A DNA stretch of 57,818 nucleotides from Hahella sp. (lineage in GTDB: Bacteria; Pseudomonadota; Gammaproteobacteria; Pseudomonadales; Oleiphilaceae). The notes beneath the pieces were generated by a model. It had not been told where the DNA came from, searched no databases, and was given only the letters and a program-made list of their open reading frames with translations. Made by a program: the position numbers and the translations under genes. The stretch covers positions 1 through 57,818 of the forward strand of contig JANQMN010000067.1 in the NCBI GenBank assembly GCA_028280065.1, read 5' to 3'. Below, piece after piece: positions 1 through 7,214 of the stretch (its first letter is position 1; every line of letters begins with the position of its first letter).

Positions 1-78
1 ACAATCAAATGGATGTTTAATGTTGAAAAAGCCAGAGAGAAATTTACTCGGGCTTATAGTCAGCTCAAATGTGCATAA
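1..78 (+). mobile_element. C-terminal end of an IS630-like transposase (partial)
   Basis: The first 25 codons form an open frame entering from outside the window and ending in TAA at 76-78. The encoded tail reads TIKWMFNVEKAR followed by EKFTRAYSQL. It has the spacing of IS630-family transposase C-termini as I remember them (T-I-x-W-x-F, four residues, A-R-x-K, then R-x-Y). The catalytic DDE domain would lie upstream and is not visible, and I could not identify a terminal inverted repeat or TA duplication after the stop. The family call rests on this short motif alone; another helix-turn-helix DDE transposase is possible. Confidence 0.45.
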
Positions 79-104
79 TTAATGTGTCGAGGTACTAGGA
101 ATTA

Positions 105-126
105 ATCCACCATACAGTTGGTGGAT
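105..126. terminator. Perfect 8-bp hairpin between two convergent gene ends
   Basis: ATCCACCA at 105-112 and TGGTGGAT at 119-126 pair perfectly around a six-base loop. The hairpin lies between the transposase stop on the plus strand and the stop of the DUF4214 remnant on the minus strand, where a bidirectional terminator would be expected. There is no clean run of T on either side, so an intrinsic terminator is only one reading; an insertion-sequence end is another. Confidence 0.3.
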
Positions 127-171
127 ACTCTTTCCTCCCCAGAACAACAGCATAGATCTGGGGGCACCTAA

Positions 172-447
172 TTAAACGACCAACAGGTAATCGCTTATCG
201 AAATCCTATCAAGGTATTGATCAACAACCGTGGCAGTATTCTCAATATACTCATCACTATTGGCGAAGCTGACGATCATTCCGCCGCGAAACCCAGTTTG
301 GTTTAACTCATCAACCCAATACTCGAATCCAACTAGATCGGGTTGGCGCGAGTATTTCGTTATACAATGCTGTGAGGAAGTCTTCATTCGACTGCGCTCC
401 GAAACGTGGTAGATACTCGGCTGATTCGGTGAAGGCCTGCGCCGCAT
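172..447 (-). pseudogene. DUF4214-domain protein, C-terminal remnant
   Basis: This 91-codon minus-strand frame contains SRQPDLVGFEYWVDELNQ followed by a stretch with VSFANSDEY. It matches the DUF4214 repeat, whose members typically read R-x-P-D-x-x-G-x-x-Y-W, about a dozen residues, then F-x-x-S-x-E-Y. DUF4214 usually occurs as one or more copies in large secreted or calcium-binding-repeat proteins of hundreds to thousands of residues. Here only one copy survives. Residues before QHCITKYSRQPD do not look like the family, and the frame hits a stop seven codons upstream of the ATG at 447. I read it as the broken 3-prime end of a larger gene next to a transposase tail. Expression as a small protein is unlikely. 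Confidence 0.5.
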
Positions 448-690
448 TCTGCAACGTATTGCCTCATCTTAGCTGTTCAGCTTGGCTTGGTTCCCTGATC
501 GACATCAGAGAGGAACGACAAAAGGAAGGGATTTCTGACCCTAGAGGGAAATCGGAACTATACCAAGTAATTAATCAATCACAACGCATGAGCCCCTGCA
601 GTGAACGTCCAGCGCGGGCATCAAGACTTGCCATTCATTTCTCCTGCTAATTAGACACTAGTGCTCACACAATTAAGCACCAGATAATTT
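448..690. other. Non-coding stretch, no gene seen
   Basis: Between the DUF4214 remnant and the efflux-operon promoter I see no open frame with a plausible start site or recognisable protein. The plus-strand frame across 372-650 has no family resemblance or ribosome binding site and looks like a chance opening through degraded sequence. Confidence 0.4.
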
Positions 691-745
691 ATGAGACATA
701 GTTGTATCATATTAAAAAATCCAGTATGATACAAACATGTCTCAT
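691..745 (+). promoter_or_regulatory. Efflux-operon promoter covered by two palindromic operator candidates
   Basis: A promoter can be read as TTGTAT at 702-707, a 17-base spacer and TATGAT at 725-730. Each element lies inside one arm of a long inverted repeat: 691-711 and 725-745 are reverse complements over 21 bases with two mismatches. Each arm is itself roughly palindromic, with ATGAGAC facing GTATCAT in the left arm and ATGATAC facing GTCTCAT in the right arm. The two centres are about 35 bases apart. Paired quasi-palindromes over the -35 and -10 of an RND operon are typical of TetR-family repressor sites. No regulator gene lies beside it, so the binding protein is unknown. Confidence 0.6.
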
Positions 746-771
746 ATTATCAGTTTTCTTAGGATATGCCC

Positions 772-1899
772 ATGAACTTAAGGACTTTGGTTTGGAAGCC
801 TCTTATTGCCGTCACCTGCTTGGCGATCATTCTCTGGTTGCTGATGGAGCCGGAACAATCGGCGGAAGATAACACCAAATCGGCCTCGCTGTTAAAAGTC
901 ACGGTTGTTGAACCGCTTCCATCGGCAATGACCATGTCGCTTACCAAGACCGGGATTACCCAACCCCGCTGGCCGGTGGATGTGGTGTCGACCATCTCAG
1001 GCCGAGTCGCGGAACTGCCTGAAGACAACAAACCCGGTCGGCTTCTTGAGCAAGATAGCTTGTTGGTCGCTATCCTCGACACCCCTTTTCGGGCGGAAGT
1101 GCAGGCTAATCTGGCGAGATTGGCACAGGCGGAGCTGGAGCTTGCGAGGATCCAACACGAAAGGCATGTCACCACCAAAATCTCCAAGGGCAACAAGCTT
1201 TCCGAATTCGGCAGGATGACGCCACATTTAAAGGCAGCGCAGGCTGAGGTGGATGCCGCCAAAATCGCTTTGGACAGCGCCAGGCAGCAGCTGCAAGACA
1301 CCCAGGTTACCGCGCCGTTTGCCGCGCTGATCATGAGTCAGTCAGTTACCCCCGGACAGTGGATCAATGCCGGTGAACGGCTGTATCAACTTGCCTCTCG
1401 GGACTTTCTGGATATCCGCGTGGAGCTATCGCCTGGGGATTGGGACCGGTTGGGCGGTCTTTCCCAAGGAACTCCTGCCGAAGTGGTTACCCGGAGCGGC
1501 AATCGCTGGCAGGCCAAGGTTCGTTACATTAATCCGGCCCTGGACCCGGTAACCCGGCAACGGGCGGTCATTCTGGAAGTTGCCTCACCATACGACACAA
1601 ACAAGCCGTTACTGACTGATCAACAAGTCTCCGTGCATTTCGACGGACCCACGGAACATCAGGTTGTGGCGGCTCCAGCCTCCACGCTCACCCAGGACGG
1701 CCAGGTCTGGAGCGTGAGCGAGGGCAAACTGCAACTGGAAGCGGTGGAGCTGTTGGACGAAGACCCTGAACAAATATGGTTCCGCTTTCGCCAAGATCCC
1801 GCGAAACCACGCCCGTTGGTGAAGTATCCGCTAAGCAGCATGCTCACCGGGCAAGCCGTGGACCCGCGCGGCGACGATCTTCAAATCGGAAGTTTGTAA
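772..1899 (+). CDS. RND efflux pump periplasmic adaptor (membrane fusion protein)
   Basis: This adaptor would join the inner-membrane RND transporter encoded next to an outer-membrane channel. A single N-terminal hydrophobic segment (about residues 8-23, from PLIAVTCLAI) anchors it or acts as a signal. Two lipoyl-like halves flank a helical hairpin at about residues 105-175: GRVAELPEDN comes before, and VTAPFAALIMSQSVTPGQWI after. Beta-barrel and membrane-proximal regions follow. Two ATGs lie six bases apart, at 766 and 772. The AGGA at 761-764 is too close to the first and correctly spaced for the second, so I use 772 (375 aa). The transporter gene follows after 15 bases. No outer-membrane factor gene is present, so the pump probably borrows a TolC-like protein. 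Confidence 0.88.
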   Translation: MNLRTLVWKPLIAVTCLAIILWLLMEPEQSAEDNTKSASLLKVTVVEPLPSAMTMSLTKTGITQPRWPVDVVSTISGRVAELPEDNKPGRLLEQDSLLVAILDTPFRAEVQANLARLAQAELELARIQHERHVTTKISKGNKLSEFGRMTPHLKAAQAEVDAAKIALDSARQQLQDTQVTAPFAALIMSQSVTPGQWINAGERLYQLASRDFLDIRVELSPGDWDRLGGLSQGTPAEVVTRSGNRWQAKVRYINPALDPVTRQRAVILEVASPYDTNKPLLTDQQVSVHFDGPTEHQVVAAPASTLTQDGQVWSVSEGKLQLEAVELLDEDPEQIWFRFRQDPAKPRPLVKYPLSSMLTGQAVDPRGDDLQIGSL

Positions 1900-1914
1900 G
1901 GCAAGGAGAATTCC

Positions 1915-4900
1915 ATGAATAATATTACCCGCTGGTTCCTGGACAATCCTGTGGCCGCCAACCTACTGATGGTGTTCATTCTGGTTTCCGGCTTTTTAAC
2001 GCTACAGACGTTGCGCGTCGAAAGTTTTCCGCAAATTCCGCCTTCCCGGTTACTGATCACCGTCGAATATCCGGGCGGAACCGCACGCCAGGTCGACGAG
2101 AGCATCACCCAACGCATCGAAGATGCCATCAGCAGTGTTCCCGGCATCAAAAGCATTGTGAGCGAATCATACCGGGGCTATGCGGAAGTCAAAGTCCGCA
2201 AGAAAACCGGCGTGAAGCTCGACAAACTGATGGAGGATGTGCGGAACCAGGTGGAAGGAATCGTCGGCTTTCCTGCGCAAGCGCATCGCCCGAAAGTCGT
2301 TCGGGACGAATTCGGCAATTTGGCGTCTTTCATCTTGGTTTATGGTGGCGCAGACAGGGGTGTTTTGCAGGAAGCCGCTACACGGGTGCAGTCGGCATTG
2401 AAATCTCACCCCGATATCTCGCAGGTGGTGAATCTGACCAAGCGCCAGCGGGAGTTAGTCATTACCCCTGATCTCACTGCCCTAAAGAAATATGGGTTGA
2501 GCGTTCCGGCGTTGGCGGAAAGGGTGCATCAATGGTCGCTGGAATACCGCAGCGGCGAACTAAAAACGGCCCGCGGCAATATCATCCTGCGTGGCGACAC
2601 CTATGCGGATAACCTCAAGGCACTGCAGAATCTACCCATAATCACAACCCGCGATGCCATTGTGCCGCTCAGCGAATTGGCAGAGACAGAGCGCCGTTTT
2701 CGCAATACCGACGGCATTGTGCGCTATCAGGGCCAATCCGCCGTCGCCCTGATGTTGTCCACCAGCCCCAACGATAATCTATTGAAAGTCAGTGAAGCTA
2801 CCCAAAACGTTTTGGCTGACATTGAAAAGACTCTGCCGGTGGATATCAAAACCACGGTCATGGCTGACATGGCACCCTATATCACTGACCAAATCGATTT
2901 GCTCAGCACCAATGCCTGGCAGGGTCTGTTGATTGTAATTGTATTGCTGGGCTTGTTTCTGGAGCTGCGACTGGCCTTTTGGGTGGCATTGGGAATTCCC
3001 ATTTCACTGGCGGGGGCGGTGTGGTTAATGGGGCTGCCGCAATTCAACTACAGCCTTAACGACATCACGCTGTTCGGTATGATATTGGTGCTGGGCATTC
3101 TGGTGGACGACGCCGTGGTGGTAGGCGAAAGCATTCATCAGCAGCGGCAACTCACCAAAGATCCCAAGGAAGCCGCGCGCAAAGGCGTTGAGGCTGTCAG
3201 TATCGCGACTATTTTCGGTGTACTCACTACTATTGCCGCATTTTCACCGATGTTGTGGATCGAGAACGAGTTGGCAAAAGTGTTGGCCGGCTTCTCTGCG
3301 GTGGTTATCTTCGCTCTCATTTTTTCCTTGGTGGAAAGCAAGTTTATTCTGCCAAGCCATTTAACCCACGCCCATCGCGCCACGGAAGGCAATGTTGCAG
3401 CACACTTGTTGGCAAAGGTGCGTTCATTCTGCCAGCAGGCTTTGGAAGCTTTTTCCAAGTCCATATACCAACCGCTTCTGCGCCTTTCGTTACGCAATAA
3501 GTTTACGGCAATCGCGATTTTTTTCACGGTGATGATCAGTGCCTACGGCCTGTTATCGAAAGGCAATATCCAATCGGTATTTTTTCCGGAGATTCCCGGT
3601 CGCTACGCAACGCTGAAAATCAACATGGACCAGGATGCCGCCTTGGAACTCAGTCAACGAAATCTGGCACACCTTGAGCATTCGATTCAAGAAACCAATC
3701 GCCGCTTGCAACAGGAATTCGCATTCGAAAAAGCCCCAATCGACCGCTACCTGGTGGTCATGGACGGTGCGGCCAAGCTGGAACTGACCGCCGAATTATC
3801 CAAACAGGCGCTGGCGGAGATTCCCACCGAAAGATTTCTGCAAGTCTGGCAGGAAACGACGGGACAGATAGAAGGCGCTTATGCGACTAACTACACCCTG
3901 GCGGAAGAACCCGCCGGTGGTACCGCAATCACCATTTCCGCGCCGAGCCGCGACCTGGCAAGGCAGGCCGCCATTGACTTGCAGGCCGATCTTCGCGCCC
4001 TGCCCGGCGTTAAGGACGTGTTTAACGACACCCAAAGCGGTAAGCGCCAACTGCAGATTAAACTCAATGAAAACGGTATTCGGCTGGGCTTCGATCAGCG
4101 GCAATTGGCATCTTTGATCGGCGGCGCTTTTGGCGAAATCGAACTCCACCGTTTATTGGACAGAGGCGAAGAAACCATCGTTTCCGTCAAGCTTCCGGAA
4201 CAGGCAAAACGCACGCTTAGCCAACTTAAAAACACCCCGGTGCACATCCATAACCAAAGCTATGTGACCTTGGAGGAGATCAGTGATTTCCATTTTGTCC
4301 GGGAACCCGACGTTATGCACCGGCGAAATCGTAATGAAGTCGTTACTGTCTATTGGCGTCAGGACCGTAGCCAGGCATCGCCGGAACAAACCTGGGAAAA
4401 GCTTCAGCAGACTTCGGTACCTAACCTTGAGCAGACCTATCCTGGCGTAAAAGTTCGGGCGGTTGGCGAATTCAGCGAAATAGTCGAAGTCCAGGACGGT
4501 TTTAAAAAGGCTATGCTGCTTACCATCTTACTGATCTATGTGCTTCTCGCTGTCCCCCTCAAATCCTATTGGCAGCCGTTTATCATCATGTCGGTTATCC
4601 CCTTTGGATTTGCCGGTGCGATTTATGGTCATGGACTGCTGGGCTTGCAAGTCAGCATCTTGTCGATGTTCGGCATGATGGCAATGACCGGCGTGGTCAT
4701 TAATGACTCGCTGGTTCTGATGACCCGATTCAATCAGTTACTGCGAGAGGGCATGGAGGTGACAGAGGCCTTGGTCGAAGCCGGAAGAAGCCGTCTGCGG
4801 GCGATATTTCTCACCACCGTTACAACGGTTTGCGGATTATTGCCCTTGTTGAGCGAAACCTCGGAACAAGCGCAGTATCTCAAACCGGCGGCAGTCAGTT

Positions 4901-5049
4901 TGGTGTTTGGTGAGCTACTGGCAACGCCGATTACTTTGATATTGGTGCCGCTGTTGCTAAGCCTTGGCCGCTACAAGCAAAGCAGTGTGACTTCAGACTC
5001 AGCGATGAAAACGTCAAAGAATACTTCCTATGCGCTAGGAGAAGGTTGA
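1915..5049 (+). CDS. RND-family efflux transporter, inner-membrane pump subunit
   Basis: At 1044 aa it has the usual size and layout of hydrophobe/amphiphile efflux RND transporters: one N-terminal helix (residues about 13-31), a large periplasmic pore domain, helices 2-6, a second periplasmic domain and helices 8-12. The start MNNITRWFLDNPVAANLLM is characteristic of the branch related to MdtB/MdtC and cation or multidrug RND pumps. The fourth-helix proton relay is intact as GILVDDAVVVGE, with the acidic pair at residues 398-399. The repeat-half counterpart GMMAMTGVVINDSLVLM is also present. AAGGAG stands just before the ATG. It is translated with the adaptor upstream as a two-gene operon. 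The substrate cannot be told from sequence. Confidence 0.92.
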   Translation: MNNITRWFLDNPVAANLLMVFILVSGFLTLQTLRVESFPQIPPSRLLITVEYPGGTARQVDESITQRIEDAISSVPGIKSIVSESYRGYAEVKVRKKTGVKLDKLMEDVRNQVEGIVGFPAQAHRPKVVRDEFGNLASFILVYGGADRGVLQEAATRVQSALKSHPDISQVVNLTKRQRELVITPDLTALKKYGLSVPALAERVHQWSLEYRSGELKTARGNIILRGDTYADNLKALQNLPIITTRDAIVPLSELAETERRFRNTDGIVRYQGQSAVALMLSTSPNDNLLKVSEATQNVLADIEKTLPVDIKTTVMADMAPYITDQIDLLSTNAWQGLLIVIVLLGLFLELRLAFWVALGIPISLAGAVWLMGLPQFNYSLNDITLFGMILVLGILVDDAVVVGESIHQQRQLTKDPKEAARKGVEAVSIATIFGVLTTIAAFSPMLWIENELAKVLAGFSAVVIFALIFSLVESKFILPSHLTHAHRATEGNVAAHLLAKVRSFCQQALEAFSKSIYQPLLRLSLRNKFTAIAIFFTVMISAYGLLSKGNIQSVFFPEIPGRYATLKINMDQDAALELSQRNLAHLEHSIQETNRRLQQEFAFEKAPIDRYLVVMDGAAKLELTAELSKQALAEIPTERFLQVWQETTGQIEGAYATNYTLAEEPAGGTAITISAPSRDLARQAAIDLQADLRALPGVKDVFNDTQSGKRQLQIKLNENGIRLGFDQRQLASLIGGAFGEIELHRLLDRGEETIVSVKLPEQAKRTLSQLKNTPVHIHNQSYVTLEEISDFHFVREPDVMHRRNRNEVVTVYWRQDRSQASPEQTWEKLQQTSVPNLEQTYPGVKVRAVGEFSEIVEVQDGFKKAMLLTILLIYVLLAVPLKSYWQPFIIMSVIPFGFAGAIYGHGLLGLQVSILSMFGMMAMTGVVINDSLVLMTRFNQLLREGMEVTEALVEAGRSRLRAIFLTTVTTVCGLLPLLSETSEQAQYLKPAAVSLVFGELLATPITLILVPLLLSLGRYKQSSVTSDSAMKTSKNTSYALGEG

Positions 5050-5144
5050 TTTCAAAAAAACTGCATTTTAGCCATCTAATTCGAAAGCTTTTTTGATGGA
5101 TTGGCCATCAATAGAGACCAATAGCCAATCCTGCTTTACAGGAA

Positions 5145-5666
5145 TCAAGCCGCCTGTTCGACTTTAGGTGGACCAAACTTCAGCTGTGTTCTTCTTATCG
5201 GCAACCCCAATTTGGCTGCAAATAAGGGGAAAATAGCTTTGTTTACCGGAATCTCTTTAAGTGTTCCGGATATGGTAACCCCTTGGATAGCGCTGCCAAA
5301 CAGCGTTACCCGTCTTTCATCCCCCCAAAGCACTTTCTTTGTCTTTGGACAATAGAATTTTATTTCCACACTATGGGTTTGGCTGGCTTTCGCCCATTGA
5401 GTTCCATGGATGTCCAGCTTGAACTCAAAGCTGGATTGGTACAAAAGCGCATGTGGTACAGGGTTTATCAAAAATGGCTTGCTGGAAGTTAAATGGCAAA
5501 AGGTCGTGCTCATTTGGTTGGCTTCACAGGATAGAATATAGGTGTTAAACCCATCATCAATCCCGATAACAGCATCACCTAAACCAACCCCTAGCCACGC
5601 CCCAAAACCAGGGACTCCAACTCCCTTAAGATGCATTGCCATTTTGGATTTTTGCGTTGTCTTCAT
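5145..5666 (-). CDS. Hypothetical protein with glycine-rich N-terminal segment
   Basis: I do not recognise this 173-aa protein. After a short basic start it has a glycine-rich, partly hydrophobic stretch (residues about 12-35, VGVPGFGAWLGVGLGDAVIG). A middle part rich in beta-forming residues follows (about 60-150), containing three cysteines (SCEANQ, TFCHLT, FYCPKT). The end is basic and proline-containing. There is no classical signal peptide or clear membrane helix; the glycine-rich stretch might insert in a membrane or be a tight beta turn region. AGGAG stands a few bases before the ATG, supporting this start. The gene lies 95 bases from the convergent RND gene, and a second unknown gene on the same strand begins 174 bases further upstream. 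Codon use looks more AT-rich than the neighbours, consistent with recent acquisition. Confidence 0.6.
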   Translation of the reverse strand: MKTTQKSKMAMHLKGVGVPGFGAWLGVGLGDAVIGIDDGFNTYILSCEANQMSTTFCHLTSSKPFLINPVPHALLYQSSFEFKLDIHGTQWAKASQTHSVEIKFYCPKTKKVLWGDERRVTLFGSAIQGVTISGTLKEIPVNKAIFPLFAAKLGLPIRRTQLKFGPPKVEQAA

Positions 5667-5840
5667 AGTATATCTCCTAGTTCAAAGTGCAGTTAAACAA
5701 CTGGATATACCTAAGGAAGCGCTAAATGCAGACGGCAGAGACACCAAACCAAAGCATGCATTGACTGAAATCATAAGGCATGGGAACTTTGGACGAACAT
5801 CTGGGATTTGTGACTTAGTCGGCGGAACTGAGCCTACAGC

Positions 5841-6161
5841 CTATCCTTCGGTTTCAGCATTTCCTTTATCGCTGTTTTTAATGCCGAAATACTTCATGGT
5901 AGTTTCAAAAAAACTTTTTAGCGGTTCGATTTTTGGAGAGCTGACGAAATAATCCGTGTTGTCATCAATACAACATTGCCTATGAAGTGCGGAACACTCA
6001 ATCACCATGCCTTTGCCCTCAACAAGCACTTCGTGGGCATAATCACACTGCCATTCCCAGCACTTTCTTCCGAAATGATTCTTTTGACTGGCAACTATTT
6101 CCGGGCACGGACATTCGGCACTGATTTCACCGGTCGTAGGTGGACTTACAAGTTCAGACAT
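5841..6161 (-). CDS. Small cysteine-rich hypothetical protein
   Basis: The 106-aa product is unassigned. It has seven cysteines, arranged as ECPCPE near residue 18, RKCWEWQCDY near 35, one in VIECSALH and a pair in RQCCIDD, followed by a cysteine-free, partly helical C-terminal third. The spacing suggests a metal-binding or disulfide-bonded fold, but no known zinc-finger pattern fits exactly. No signal peptide is visible. An upstream in-frame ATG at 6176 exists, but the GGAAGGGGG purine run is spaced for the ATG at 6161, which I choose. It points the same way as the unknown gene at 5145-5666 and may share transcription with it, with a 174-base gap. Confidence 0.5.
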   Translation of the reverse strand: MSELVSPPTTGEISAECPCPEIVASQKNHFGRKCWEWQCDYAHEVLVEGKGMVIECSALHRQCCIDDNTDYFVSSPKIEPLKSFFETTMKYFGIKNSDKGNAETEG

Positions 6162-6674
6162 ACTGCCCCCTTCCAAGAGGGGAATAGAAGAAACTTAACT
6201 GCAACCTTTCCAAGGTTGTCTTTGGAGGATGGATTGCTCTATTCAACGTTCTATATTGCTTTGTTTTTCGAGAAAGGCAAAAAGCACTTAGAGACTTTAT
6301 CGGTTTAAAGGCAACCAAGCCAGCCCTTCGAGCAATTCAGTCAACTTTTTTGGCAACCCTGTGGCAACTGTGCAAGGCAAATCCCACTAACGGAGAGTTC
6401 GGTTACCCTACCAATCAAACCAAGACCCGCTTTGTCCAACCAATCAGTTCCTTCCAGGCAGGCTCAAGTTGCCAATAATCAAACATGATGGATCGCAACT
6501 CCGCGACACGCCAAGGATGGCGTATCAGGATGAAAACCAGCTACGGGTTTGACCGACTATAGCCTTTTGCCCAGCAACTGAATACAGGTGGAAGTATAAC
6601 GAAAGAGGAGATGGAAAGCGGCAAAGATAAACTGATCCTTGCCGCCTTGACGAGGATATCGTTTGGATTTGCAA
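6162..6674. other. Non-coding stretch between unknown small genes
   Basis: About 500 bases hold no gene I can support. The plus-strand frame at 5976-6308 is mostly antisense to the cysteine-rich gene. A frame from an ATG at 6612 starts with MESGKDKLILAALTRI, faintly like a TetR N-terminus, but it runs into the minus-strand gene at 6675 and stops soon after. The stretch may be a remnant of acquired DNA. Confidence 0.4.
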
Positions 6675-6926
6675 CTAGTGATAATGCGAAGGCTGCACAA
6701 CACCCCGTTCGACCAACTCGGACATCAACTCGGGCTCGAGTTCATGAGCGAAACGGCGGAAATACTTTTGAATAATAATATCGGCAGAACCCGACGACCT
6801 GGAAATCAACGCCAAGCGGTCTTCCTCATCCGACAATCTGAAGCGTTCACCGACACGACGACGATACTGAACTTCCAGTTGCTGGAGATGATAAATACTG
6901 GCTTGATTAAAGATTAATGCGCTCAA
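6675..6926 (-). CDS. Small charged hypothetical protein with TTG start
   Basis: An 83-aa product of unknown function, highly charged and predicted mainly helical, with no cysteine, signal or membrane segment. The core LEVQYRRRVGERFRLSDEED is rich in arginine and acidic residues, as in small nucleic-acid-associated or regulatory proteins, but no named family fits. The start is TTG at 6926, preceded by GGGAG at proper spacing, which is the main reason to accept it. The region downstream of the stop is non-coding, and 288 bases of AT-rich DNA separate it from the HDOD gene stop. The opposite strand is also open here (6663-6917), but has no ribosome binding site. Confidence 0.45.
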   Translation of the reverse strand: MSALIFNQASIYHLQQLEVQYRRRVGERFRLSDEEDRLALISRSSGSADIIIQKYFRRFAHELEPELMSELVERGVVQPSHYH

Positions 6927-7214
6927 AACAGCTCTCCCATGTAGCGTTGCGATACCTTTACGAATATAGCCAGCTTTAAAACAAAAGGTGAAGCTATTTC
7001 AGGCAAAATTAACAAATCTCTACATTTGTTTACATAAAGCAATTTATTAAGTTTCATCTGCAGAACATTGAAAATAAATGGTAAAAAATAAAAGATAAAA
7101 GATAAATTGAGATATGGGTAAGCGCTACAAGCCTGCGCAAAACTTGACAGCTTTTCAGAGGTTAAATTTACCTATTTTTGAAGCCATTATCGGCTCCATT
7201 TTGCGGGTATTACA

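Noticed and set aside
5099-5130. Inverted repeat GATTGGC/GCCAATC downstream of the RND gene.
   Set aside because: The loop is 18 bases and no T run follows on either strand, so it is not a convincing terminator.
6612-6776. Plus-strand frame starting MESGKDKLILAALTRI, faintly like a TetR N-terminus; it would be the missing regulator of the RND operon.
   Set aside because: The similarity covers only one helix, the purine-rich ribosome binding site touches the ATG, the frame stops after about 54 codons, and it overlaps the better supported minus-strand gene.
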